Shown here piece after piece: positions 41,558 through 51,136 of a DNA stretch of 64,000 bases. This DNA is from Histomonas meleagridis (taxonomy: Eukaryota; Parabasalia; Tritrichomonadida; Dientamoebidae): NCBI GenBank assembly GCA_020186115.1, contig WSYJ01000149.1, positions 1,364,001 to 1,428,000 of the forward strand, in the 5' to 3' direction. Position numbers and translations under genes: made by a program. The notes beneath the pieces were generated by a model. The model did no database searches and was not told the DNA's origin. It saw only the letters and a program-made list of their open reading frames with translations. Numbering within the stretch: the first letter of the stretch is position 1; every line of letters starts with the position of its first letter.

Positions 41558-44500
41558 ATGGAAGGTTTTGATGAAGACAGCGGAAGTTTTGAAAAGTTTG
41601 ATTCAGACAAAGAAGAAATGGCCTCACGTGTTTTTACATTACTTCCAACAAAAAAATACAGAAGCAACAAAGTATCTCATCAAAAATACACCATATTAAC
41701 CTTAATTCCATTATTCCTCTACCAACAATTTCGTTTTTTTACAAACTTCTTTTACCTAGTAATAACTTTATTACAATTTATACCAGCATTACAAGTTGGT
41801 TTATTATTTTCGTATGTTTCACCTTTACTCTTTGTTTTAGTCATTTCCTTTATCAAAGAAATGTGCGATGAAGTACAAGTAATGAAACGTGATTATGAGC
41901 TTAATTCACAGAAATATACTTTAATCACTTCAGAAGGGCCTACTGAAATCAAGTCTCAAGATCTTCGCGTAGGACATATAATTGAAGTAGAAGCAGGCAA
42001 AAGGGTTCCAGCCGATTTAATTCTCCTCAAAACCTCCGAAGATGTCGGCTCAGCATTCATTAAAACAGATCAACTTGATGGCGAAACTGATTGGAAGCTA
42101 CGCCGATCACTTGGGGTTACCCAAAACTGCGCCAATCTATTTGATCTTGGTAATATTATTTTTGAAGTTGAGCAGCCACAACCAAACATATATGAGTTTT
42201 CAGGGCGAGTGTATTATGATGGCTCATATCATCCTATTGGCATTGAATCCACAGTTTGGTGTGATACAGTAGTTGCTAGTGGTAAAATTATCGGTGTTGT
42301 TACATATACAAGTACAGAAACAAGGTCATCACTTAATGCGTCACCGCAACCGATAAAAAGTAATCACATTGAAAAAGACATGAACAAGTATTCCATAATA
42401 TTATTTATATTATTATTTTTATTATCATTTATATCCACTGTTATTAATGGATTTTCATCCAATTTTATTGTTTTATTTATACGTTATGTGATATTATATT
42501 CATATTTAATACCGATTTCTATGAGAGTTAATTTGGATTTAGCTAAAATGGTATTTGTGTTAAGAATTAAAAGAGATAAAGATATTGAAGGAGCGATTTT
42601 ACGTAATTCTTCATTAGCAGAAGAATTAGGTCGAATACATTTTTTGTTTACTGATAAAACAGGAACATTAACACAAAACGAAATGGAATTTAAGAAACTT
42701 CAATATGATAATATAATTGCGGATAAAGACACTAAAGTATCTCCTTGTCCATTATCATTTTTAGCATTATCATTATGTCATAATGTCTCTGTTACTGAAG
42801 AAGGTTTTCAAGCTTCTTCACCAGATGAAATCGCATTAGTTAAACATGTATCTAATATCGGATACAAACTTATAAATCGAACTGATGATCTAATTGAGAT
42901 TCAACTTGAAGATGGAACAATCGAAAGATTTAACGTTTTAGCATTATTACCATTTTCTTCTGTCTGGAGTCATATGGGAATAGTTTTAAATAATTCGAAA
43001 TATGGAAATTTGTTGTTCATTAAAGGTTCTGATGTTAGTGTAAGTAAAATGTGTCCACCAAATGAATGGCTTGATGAAGTTGTAGGAAATCTTGCACGAG
43101 ATGGATTACGAACATTAGTATTTGCATATAAGCAATTAAATGATGAAGAACTCGAAACATTTTTAACAGAATTTAAAGAAGCTTCACATTCGATCATTAA
43201 TCGAAGTAATAATATCTTAGAAAGTTTCCAAAAGATATCGAAATCAATGGAATTATTAGGCGTTACAGGTGTTGAAGATAAACTTCAAGAAGGAGTTCCA
43301 GAAACACTTGAAGCACTTAAAGCGGCAAAGATTAAAGTATGGATGTTAACAGGTGATAAATGTGAAACGGCAATATGTATTGCATTATCATCACGTTTGT
43401 TTTCACGAGATTGTGATTATAAAATAATACATTCGTTAAGTGAACTTCAAAGTTATATCGATAGTCCTTATGTACCACCATTAGTAATTGAAGGAAAAGA
43501 ATTTCAAGATATTGAAGTCGTTCCTGACTTCTTTATAAAAGTAGCAATGCGTTCATCTGCTATTGTAATAAATCGTTGTTCTCCATCACAGAAAGAGAAA
43601 GTTGTAAAAATGGTCATGAAACAAAATAAAGATTTAGTTTCATGTGCTATTGGCGATGGAGGTAATGATGTATCTATGATACAAACAGCTTCAATCGGTA
43701 TAGGCATTGTAGGTAAAGAAGGCAAACAAGCTTCTTTAGCTGCTGACGTATCGATTAATAACTTTTCGCACTTGCAAAAGATGTTGTTTTGGTACGGATC
43801 GAATTGTTATAGACATTCGTCAAGATTAAGTCAAGTTATTATTCATAGAAGTATTTTGTTGACGATTGTTCAAGCGATTTATTCCATTCTTTTTAATTCG
43901 ATACCAACTCCGGTTTATGATGATTGGAGTATGGTCGGATTCTCAACTGTTTTCACGAGTTTTCCTGTGTTTTGTCTTGTTTTTGATTATTTCGTCGATT
44001 TAAATACTGCATTATCTTTCCCTGAGTTATATATAAAATGTCAAAAAGGCAGATATTTCTCCTTGAAAACATTTTTGATTTGGGTTTGGCTTGGTATTTA
44101 TAATGGTTTAATAATAATTTTCTTTGTGACTAAACTTTTTAAGTTTAAACTTGGAGTCGATAGTCGAAGAATTCAATCTGTTTCTTATACTTCTTTGATG
44201 CTGATTGAATTGATTTTGATTGCAATTCAATTGAATCATTTTAATATAGTAACAATTGCTGCAGAAATAATTTCTTTCGTGTTTTATGTGGTGGCTGTGT
44301 TCGTGATTCCAAAAGGTTATGATGTTAATTTCATGATAACAGGTGAGTTCGTGTGGAAAGTATTGATAATAACTTTGGTAGGAAATATACCATTGATATG
44401 TTATGAAATTTATTCAAAATGTTGTTACCCTTCAAATGAAATTAGTTTAAGAACAAATAATTCAAATTTGGATGGAGCTTCGGCACTTTTGCTTCTCTAA
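41558..44500 (+). CDS. P4-type ATPase, phospholipid flippase (Neo1/ATP9-like)
   Basis: A 980-residue P4-ATPase. Seen in order: first membrane pair (about residues 50-100, QFRFFTNFFYLVITLLQFIP), the actuator-domain DQLDGETDWKLR (DGET at 174-177), membrane helix 4 with the P4-type PISMRV (about 319), the phosphorylation site DKTGTLTQNEMEF (Asp366), ASSPDEIALVKH, the hinge MLTGDKCETAICIA, and GDGGNDVSMIQTASIGIGI, then six C-terminal helices. The short N-terminus and FIKTDQLDGETDWKLR favour the Neo1/ATP9 branch, which works without a Cdc50 subunit at Golgi/endosome membranes. All catalytic residues are present. It flips phospholipids to the cytosolic leaflet in vesicle formation. Confidence 0.93.
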   Translation: MEGFDEDSGSFEKFDSDKEEMASRVFTLLPTKKYRSNKVSHQKYTILTLIPLFLYQQFRFFTNFFYLVITLLQFIPALQVGLLFSYVSPLLFVLVISFIKEMCDEVQVMKRDYELNSQKYTLITSEGPTEIKSQDLRVGHIIEVEAGKRVPADLILLKTSEDVGSAFIKTDQLDGETDWKLRRSLGVTQNCANLFDLGNIIFEVEQPQPNIYEFSGRVYYDGSYHPIGIESTVWCDTVVASGKIIGVVTYTSTETRSSLNASPQPIKSNHIEKDMNKYSIILFILLFLLSFISTVINGFSSNFIVLFIRYVILYSYLIPISMRVNLDLAKMVFVLRIKRDKDIEGAILRNSSLAEELGRIHFLFTDKTGTLTQNEMEFKKLQYDNIIADKDTKVSPCPLSFLALSLCHNVSVTEEGFQASSPDEIALVKHVSNIGYKLINRTDDLIEIQLEDGTIERFNVLALLPFSSVWSHMGIVLNNSKYGNLLFIKGSDVSVSKMCPPNEWLDEVVGNLARDGLRTLVFAYKQLNDEELETFLTEFKEASHSIINRSNNILESFQKISKSMELLGVTGVEDKLQEGVPETLEALKAAKIKVWMLTGDKCETAICIALSSRLFSRDCDYKIIHSLSELQSYIDSPYVPPLVIEGKEFQDIEVVPDFFIKVAMRSSAIVINRCSPSQKEKVVKMVMKQNKDLVSCAIGDGGNDVSMIQTASIGIGIVGKEGKQASLAADVSINNFSHLQKMLFWYGSNCYRHSSRLSQVIIHRSILLTIVQAIYSILFNSIPTPVYDDWSMVGFSTVFTSFPVFCLVFDYFVDLNTALSFPELYIKCQKGRYFSLKTFLIWVWLGIYNGLIIIFFVTKLFKFKLGVDSRRIQSVSYTSLMLIELILIAIQLNHFNIVTIAAEIISFVFYVVAVFVIPKGYDVNFMITGEFVWKVLIITLVGNIPLICYEIYSKCCYPSNEISLRTNNSNLDGASALLLL

Positions 44501-44791
44501 ATAATTAATAAAATGTAAGTTGTTATTTAAATTTAAAAAAAATTAAACAACGAATCAGAGAGTAAGGGTTCTGTTTCATGAAAATATGATTGTAAATACA
44601 TTAGTACAAATGATTGTGTATAGATTACATTAATTTATGAAAATATATTCTTCTTTGTAAAATTTTGGAAATTGTGAGCACAAATTTGTGATAGTTCATT
44701 TTTTTGAATTAATAATAATCATCCAAAAAGTGGCATTAGTTAGGAAGATCCTTATTAATTCTTCGAATAACTTACACCAAACTCGAAAAAA

Positions 44792-47700
44792 GTGAATAAT
44801 AAAAGCAATCATCCGGCACGAAAAAACACATCACCAATTGATAATGGTTTTGGTAGAACAATATTTTTCAATTCATCATTTGCATCAAACAATAATACTA
44901 ACAAACGATTAACAGTAGCACCACCACCTATAACATCATTTGTAAATAATAATAACACAAATAATAACACGAATAAACCATTAACAGTAGCACCACCACC
45001 TATAACATCATTTGTAACAAATAATAACACAAATAATAATACGAATAAACCATTAACAGTAGCACCGCCACCTATAACATCATTTGTAACAAATAATAAT
45101 AACACAAATAATAACACGAATAAACCATTAACAGTAGCACCACCACCTATAACATCATTTGTAACAAATAATAATAACACAAATAAACCATTAACAGTAG
45201 CACCACCACCTATAACATCATTTGTAAATAATAATAATAACACGAATAAACCATTAACAGTAGCACCACCACCTATAACATCATTTGTAAATAATAATAA
45301 TAATACGAATAATAACACGAATAAACCATTAACAGTAGCACCGCCACCTATAACATCATTTGTAACAAATAATAATAACACAAATAATAACACGAATAAA
45401 CCATTAACAGTAGCACCACCACCTATAACATCATTTGTAAAAAATAATAATAACACAAATAATAATACGAATAAACCATTAACAGTAGCACCGCCACCTA
45501 TAACATCATTTGTAACAAATAATAACACAAATAATAACACGAATAAACCATTAACAGTAGCACCGCCACCTATAACATCATATGTAACAAATAATAATAA
45601 CACAAATAAACCATTAACAGTAGCACCACCACCTATAACATCATTTGTAAATAATAATAACACAAATAATAACACGAATAAACCATTAACAGTAGCACCA
45701 CCACCTATAACATCATTTGTAACAAATAATAATAACACAAATAATAACACGAATAAACCATTAACAGTAGCACCACCACCTATAACATCATTTGTAACAA
45801 ATAATAATAACACAAATAAACCATTAACAGTAGCACCACCACCTATAACATCATTTGTAAATAATAATAATAACACAAATAATAACACGAATAAACCATT
45901 AACAGTAGCACCACCACCTATAACATCATTTGTAACAAATAATAATAACACAAATAATAACACGAATAAACCATTAACAGTAGCACCGCCACCTATAACA
46001 TCATTTGTAACAAATAATAATAACACAAATAAATTATTAACAGTAGCACCGCCACCTATAACATCATTTGTAAATAATAATAATACGAATAATAACACGA
46101 ATAAACCATTAACAGTAGCACCACCACCTATAACATCATTTGTAACAAATAATAATAACACGAATAAACCATTAACAGTAGCACCGCCACCTATAACATC
46201 ATTTGTAAATAATAATAATAACACAAATAATAACACGAATAAACCATTAACAGTAGCACCACCACCTATAACATCATTTGTAAATAATAATAATAACACA
46301 AATAATAACACGAATAAACCATTAACAGTAGCACCACCACCTATAACATCATTTGTAACAAATAATAATAACACAAATAAACCATTAACAGTAGCACCAC
46401 CACCTATAACATCATTTGTAACAAATAATAATAACACAAATAATAACACGAATAAACCATTAACAGTAGCACCACCACCTATAACATCATTTGTAACAAA
46501 TAATAATAACACAAATAAACCATTAACAGTAGCACCACCACCTATAACATCATTTGTAAATAATAATAATACGAATAATAACACGAATAAACCATTAACA
46601 GTAGCACCACCACCTATAACATCATTTGTAAATAATAATAATACGAATAATAACACGAATAAACCATTAACAGTAGCACCACCACCTATAACATCATTTG
46701 TAACAAATAATAATAACACAAATAATAACACGAATAAACCATTAACAGTAGCACCACCACCTATAACATCATTTGTAACAAATAATAATAACACAAATAA
46801 TAACACGAATAAACCATTAACAGTAGCACCACCACCTATAACATCATTTGTAACAAATAATAATAACACAAATAATAACACGAATAAACCATTAACAGTA
46901 GCACCACCACCTATAACATCATTTGTAACAAATAATAATAACACAAATAAACCATTAACAGTAGCACCACCACCTATAACATCATTTGTAAATAATAATA
47001 ACACAAATAAACCAGTAACAGTAGCACCACCACCTATAACATCATTTGTAAATAATAATAATACGAATAATAACACGAATAAACCATTAACAGTAGCACC
47101 ACCACCTATAACATCATTTGTAACAAATAATAATAACACGAATAATAACACGAATAAACCATTAACAGTAGCACCGCCACCTATAACATCATATGTAACA
47201 AATAATAATAACACAAATAAACCATTAACAGTAGCACCACCACCTATAACATCATTTGTAAATAATAATAATAACACAAATAATAACACGAATAAACCAT
47301 TAACAGTAGCACCACCACCTATAACATCATTTGTAACAAATAATAATAACACAAATAATAACACGAATAAACCATTAACAGTAGCACCACCACCTATAAC
47401 ATCATTTGTAACAAATAATAACACAAATAATAACACGAATAAACCATTAACAGTAGCACCGCCACCTATAACATCATATGTAACAAATAATAATAACACA
47501 AATAAACCATTAACAGTAGCACCACCACCTATAACATCATTTGTAAATAATAATAATAGCACAAATAAACCATTAACAGTAGCACCACCACCTATAACAT
47601 CATTTGTAAATAATAATAATACGAATAATAACACGAATAAACCATTAACAGTAGCACCACCACCTATAACATCATTTGTAACAAATAATAATAACACAAA

Positions 47701-48337
47701 TAATAACACGAATAAACCATTAACAGTAGCACCACCACCTATAACATCATTTGTAACAAATAATAATAACACAAATAATAACACGAATAAACCATTAACA
47801 GTAGCACCACCACCTATAACATCATTTGTAACAAATAATAATAACACAAATAATAACACGAATAAACCATTAACAGTAGCACCACCACCTATAACATCAT
47901 TTGTAACAAATAATAATAACACAAATAAACCATTAACAGTAGCACCACCACCTATAACATCATTTGTAAATAATAATAATACGAATAATAACACGAATAA
48001 ACCATTAACAGTAGCACCACCACCTATAACATCATTTGTAACAAATAATAATAACACAAATAAACCATTAACAGTAGCACCACCACCTATAACATCATTT
48101 GTAAATAATAATAACACAAATAAACCAGTAACAGTAGCACCACCACCTATAACATCATTTGTAAATAATAATAACACAAATAAACCATTAACAGTAGCAC
48201 CACCACCTATAACATCATTTGGAACAAATAATAATACAAACAATAATTCAAAAATAACTAAAACAACAACATCTCCAACAAATGGATTTTCATGCATTAT
48301 TATTAATGATACAGAAAATAACAACAAATCCCATTAA
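44792..48337 (+). CDS. Asn/Pro-rich tandem-repeat protein without an ATG start
   Basis: About 1181 codons, almost all a repeat of KPLTVAPPPITSFV joined by variable Asn/Thr linkers (NNNNTN, with or without NNNTN); I count 48 copies by hand. The reading frame has no Met: the first usable codon is GTG at 44792, preceded by ACTCGAAAAAA, which resembles the ACTCAA leader of other genes. The frame upstream is closed by a TAA at 44768. The repeat ends near 48225, and a Thr/Asn-rich stretch leads to TAA at 48335. A Pro/Tyr-rich segment in another frame (to 48632) probably was its C-terminus, so one frameshift is likely. The opposite strand is also open but is hydrophobic repeat and less likely. Function unknown. 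Confidence 0.6.
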   Translation: MNNKSNHPARKNTSPIDNGFGRTIFFNSSFASNNNTNKRLTVAPPPITSFVNNNNTNNNTNKPLTVAPPPITSFVTNNNTNNNTNKPLTVAPPPITSFVTNNNNTNNNTNKPLTVAPPPITSFVTNNNNTNKPLTVAPPPITSFVNNNNNTNKPLTVAPPPITSFVNNNNNTNNNTNKPLTVAPPPITSFVTNNNNTNNNTNKPLTVAPPPITSFVKNNNNTNNNTNKPLTVAPPPITSFVTNNNTNNNTNKPLTVAPPPITSYVTNNNNTNKPLTVAPPPITSFVNNNNTNNNTNKPLTVAPPPITSFVTNNNNTNNNTNKPLTVAPPPITSFVTNNNNTNKPLTVAPPPITSFVNNNNNTNNNTNKPLTVAPPPITSFVTNNNNTNNNTNKPLTVAPPPITSFVTNNNNTNKLLTVAPPPITSFVNNNNTNNNTNKPLTVAPPPITSFVTNNNNTNKPLTVAPPPITSFVNNNNNTNNNTNKPLTVAPPPITSFVNNNNNTNNNTNKPLTVAPPPITSFVTNNNNTNKPLTVAPPPITSFVTNNNNTNNNTNKPLTVAPPPITSFVTNNNNTNKPLTVAPPPITSFVNNNNTNNNTNKPLTVAPPPITSFVNNNNTNNNTNKPLTVAPPPITSFVTNNNNTNNNTNKPLTVAPPPITSFVTNNNNTNNNTNKPLTVAPPPITSFVTNNNNTNNNTNKPLTVAPPPITSFVTNNNNTNKPLTVAPPPITSFVNNNNTNKPVTVAPPPITSFVNNNNTNNNTNKPLTVAPPPITSFVTNNNNTNNNTNKPLTVAPPPITSYVTNNNNTNKPLTVAPPPITSFVNNNNNTNNNTNKPLTVAPPPITSFVTNNNNTNNNTNKPLTVAPPPITSFVTNNNTNNNTNKPLTVAPPPITSYVTNNNNTNKPLTVAPPPITSFVNNNNSTNKPLTVAPPPITSFVNNNNTNNNTNKPLTVAPPPITSFVTNNNNTNNNTNKPLTVAPPPITSFVTNNNNTNNNTNKPLTVAPPPITSFVTNNNNTNNNTNKPLTVAPPPITSFVTNNNNTNKPLTVAPPPITSFVNNNNTNNNTNKPLTVAPPPITSFVTNNNNTNKPLTVAPPPITSFVNNNNTNKPVTVAPPPITSFVNNNNTNKPLTVAPPPITSFGTNNNTNNNSKITKTTTSPTNGFSCIIINDTENNNKSH
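44907..48225 (+). repeat. 48-copy coding minisatellite
   Basis: The core ATTAACAGTAGCACCACCAC plus CTATAACATCATTTGTAA is nearly invariant, with a GCACCG synonymous variant scattered through it. Linkers are built of AAT, AAC, ACA and ACG codons and change length in 3-bp steps. Two units carry CCAGTAACA instead of CCATTAACA in similar contexts, pointing to higher-order duplications. Confidence 0.95.
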
Positions 48338-48632
48338 GGTTTCACCGCAATTGACCACTTCTCCTCCTATTTCATATTCATTCTATAAGTCAAATGTTTC
48401 ACCAAATGAAAAATCACATTTCGCAAAAGTTAATACAAATGCAATACAACAAAATTTATGTTCTCCTCTTTCCATAGTATATATTCCTTACCCATTTGTT
48501 GTCACATATACATACGGGATGCCAATGCCCGTATATCCATTTTATCCTTTATATGATGTACAACAGTTTCCACAATATGCATATGCGTATATGCCAATAT
48601 GTCTACAAACGCAGTCTCGGCAAAGAGTTTAA
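48338..48632 (+). pseudogene. Pro/Tyr-rich C-terminal segment, out of frame with the repeat gene
   Basis: An open frame (48282-48632) overlaps the end of the repeat gene and encodes TTNPIKVSPQLTTSPPISYS and later VYIPYPFVVTYTYGMPMPVY, ending in TAA at 48630. Its N/T/P-rich beginning continues the composition of the repeat protein, so a single missing or extra base near 48320-48335 would join them. The Tyr/Pro-rich tail resembles that of the HMG-box-like protein at 49.3 kb. Confidence 0.45.
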
Positions 48633-48811
48633 TAAAAACAATTTTTTTTTCTGGTTGTAATAATGAAAAGGAATTCAGCCACATTTTCAATTTTATTTGG
48701 ATTCCTTGTAATCATATTTGAATGAATCTGTTTCATACTTCATTCTATTTATAAATGTGTAATCAATATTTTTAGGTTTTATTCAAATTTTTTCATCCAG
48801 AATTTAATCTA

Positions 48812-48916
48812 AAGTGGTTGCAGAAAGGTTTCCCAACGATAGAATCGAATGAATGAAAAATCATCGGATTTATATTCAAAAACTGAGGTGTTTGGGAAAC
48901 CTTTCTGCAACCACTT
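48812..48916. mobile_element. MITE with 25-bp perfect terminal inverted repeats and TA duplication
   Basis: The left end (AAGTGGTTGCAGAAAGGTTT continuing CCCAA) is the exact reverse complement of the right end (48892-48916). TA flanks both sides (48810-48811 and 48917-48918). The 55-bp interior cannot encode a protein. This is the structure of a non-autonomous Tc1/mariner-type element. Its terminal repeats differ from those of the mariner at 1.2 kb, so another transposase moved it. Confidence 0.9.
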
Positions 48917-49334
48917 TACATATATTTATGTTGTATTTAAAATTTTGTTAATCATTATCTGCTTGCAACAATTTGTTTGGTTGATAAAGGGAAATGTATA
49001 CAATAATCTTATAAGATATATTACTATATTTGAGATAATTTCTATTGTTAAGAATAGACTTACAATAAAGGTCTCAATATTTTCTTATTTTATTAACGAA
49101 CCTGTAAAAAAGAAAAGACGCTAAATAATAATGAGTTTTTGTGTACATTTTATCATATGATGTATTTTGAATTATTTCATCATCATAATTCAACCTAATA
49201 GGCATTAACATGTCTTGAAAATTGCAATTCAATTTATATTCTACATATAAAACTAATGCTATTTTTAATGATTCAGTACAAAACAGAACGCGTTTTAATT
49301 TTGATATAAAAAATGGAAAAAATGCTGATTTTAT

Positions 49335-50111
49335 TTAACGTGGAAAAATATTTTGTTGTGGAGGAAATATCATTTGAGGGTAAGGCATTTGGCCATAAGG
49401 GCTAAACATTTGTCCATAGGGGTTACACATTTGATTGTATGGAGGATTTGCATTAGTGTTTGTTGTTGGAACACACGCAATGCATGGAACATAATAATAT
49501 CCTGGAATATAATAAAATGGAGGTGGCATTGTCTTCACTATGTTCGACGTGGTGTTTTCGAGCTCTTTAACCAGTTTTGAAACATCTTCTGCATCAAGAT
49601 CAGGAACCACATTTTCAATTATTTTCTCTAACCCTTGCTTATTGTCATCTTGGGGAGGATCCTTCTTTGCTTTTTTGTGATGGGTTTCATGCCGTAAGAA
49701 CTTTTTCTTTAATTTTGATCTCGAAAAATTATTATCGTGATTTTCAGATGGTTGTCGCCCAAAGCTGAATGATTGCGGCCACTCTGGTGAGGTGCTTGGT
49801 GTAAATGATCCAAACTCTAAAGAAGAATTCATATCAAAATTATTTGATTTATTTTTATCCTTTGAAATTATAAAATCAAAAGAAGGAAAAGCGATTTTTT
49901 TGGGAAGTGAGGAATTACTGTTTTTTGAAGAAGGATCTGGAGTTTTGTTGGTATATTGTTGTTGTTCATCATTTGATAATTTTTCCCATTCATCATAAAT
50001 GGTTGCAAAAAATTCGCGCATATTTTCAAAGTTACTTTCACCAGAGTCTTTTTGTTCAATGTTTTTCTCTTTTTCTTGGCGAAATGATTCTATGCCTTTT
50101 CCCAGAAGCAT
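49335..50111 (-). CDS. HMG-box-like protein with Pro/Tyr-rich C-terminus
   Basis: A 258-residue protein. Residues about 9-55 (SFRQEKEKNIEQKDSGES then REFFATIYDEWEKLSNDEQQ) fit the HMG-box pattern of helix 1, helix 2 with a W, and the LSxxEQxxY ending, but the usual N-terminal PKxPxxAY strand is missing, so the box is partial. The middle is Ser/Pro/Phe-rich and basic (SRSKLKKKFLRHETHHKKAK), and the last 65 residues are Pro/Tyr/Asn/Met-rich (CNPYGQMFSPYGQM). It probably binds DNA in the nucleus or is a chromatin protein. AGAAAAGTGAC lies just upstream of the ATG in coding orientation. Confidence 0.55.
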   Translation of the reverse strand: MLLGKGIESFRQEKEKNIEQKDSGESNFENMREFFATIYDEWEKLSNDEQQQYTNKTPDPSSKNSNSSLPKKIAFPSFDFIISKDKNKSNNFDMNSSLEFGSFTPSTSPEWPQSFSFGRQPSENHDNNFSRSKLKKKFLRHETHHKKAKKDPPQDDNKQGLEKIIENVVPDLDAEDVSKLVKELENTTSNIVKTMPPPFYYIPGYYYVPCIACVPTTNTNANPPYNQMCNPYGQMFSPYGQMPYPQMIFPPQQNIFPR

Positions 50112-51136
50112 TACTTGTCACTTTTCTGATAATTTGCACGTTTAAATATTTCCATGAATCAAAACTTTCACAAAAAAAAGTTTTGCAAAAGTTAGCAAGC
50201 TAATTTAACTAGTTTTCCAACATATTTGACTCTTACTCAAATCGAGGATTTATCAAAATCAAAAATTCAAGTTTTTTTGAAAATTAAAATTTTGAATGCA
50301 TTTTTTAACAAGTAAGCTGAATGCACTTTTTATCTCAGAATTTAATGGTTTTAAATATTTAAGAAAAAAATTGATAGTAATCTTAGTTATTATCCTTAGG
50401 ATGAAACAAATTCTGAATGACTCATAAAAAAAACTTCAGCGCACATACTGAGAAAGTTAAAACAACATGTTTAGATGAAAATTTTTGTTGTTGAAACGCA
50501 AAAAAGTCACATGTGATGAGGTTATTTTTTTGAGGTGTAAATTGAAAGCGAGTTTTGGCTTTTTGAGAAACTTTGCCGCAATTTGTTTGAGTTAAAAATG
50601 GCTATCGCTTTTTTAAAAAACTGACACCCATATTGCAAAAAAACTGGTTTTAACTTTCCTCCCAAAACCTTAAAAAGTCAAAAATGCTTTTCCGATATTA
50701 GAATCCATCATTAGATACACTATGTTTTTTTAAGGTGAAAGTATCTCTTAATTGATATTATCCTCGTGGATAACTTAATCAAATGAAAAGTAAAAGCACA
50801 TTCACTCTGGTGAAGCCGCACGCACAAATTATGGCTTGAATTTTAATTATTTTCTATATCATAAATTAATTAAAATTTGTTATTGTTAAATTTTTTTGAT
50901 GTATTCCTGCATCGCCATTATTGAACTCACCAAGCGTTTTGTTATGACTGAGTTGACGTAAAATGTATATGTTTTGCAAAAAATCGCCTCGAAATTTATC
51001 TCTAAATAGAGGCGCCAGAATTTATCTTTTTCTAATTTTTTGAAAAAGTTATTTTATTCAACTGGGTAACCACCAATATTTGAATTGATTCGATTCAATA
51101 TCGACTTCTATCCGATAAAGGGTTTTCTATTAAAGA
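50112..51136. other. Divergent intergenic region, no gene recognised
   Basis: About 1 kb between the HMG-box-like gene and the Sec7 gene. No ORF was seen. GAATTGATTCGATTCAATATC about 50 bp upstream of the Sec7 ATG is partly palindromic and could be a binding site. Confidence 0.4.

Noticed and set aside
44907-48225. CRISPR-like array
   Set aside because: Repeats and linkers are both low-complexity coding units, linkers are not unique, and the genome is eukaryotic.
44809-48327. Minus-strand 1172-codon open frame through the repeat region
   Set aside because: It encodes a monotonous Leu/Val/Phe/Gly repeat (ATVNGLFVLL), and its first ATG is ten codons in; openness follows from the repeat register. 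Kept only as part of the two-strand finding.
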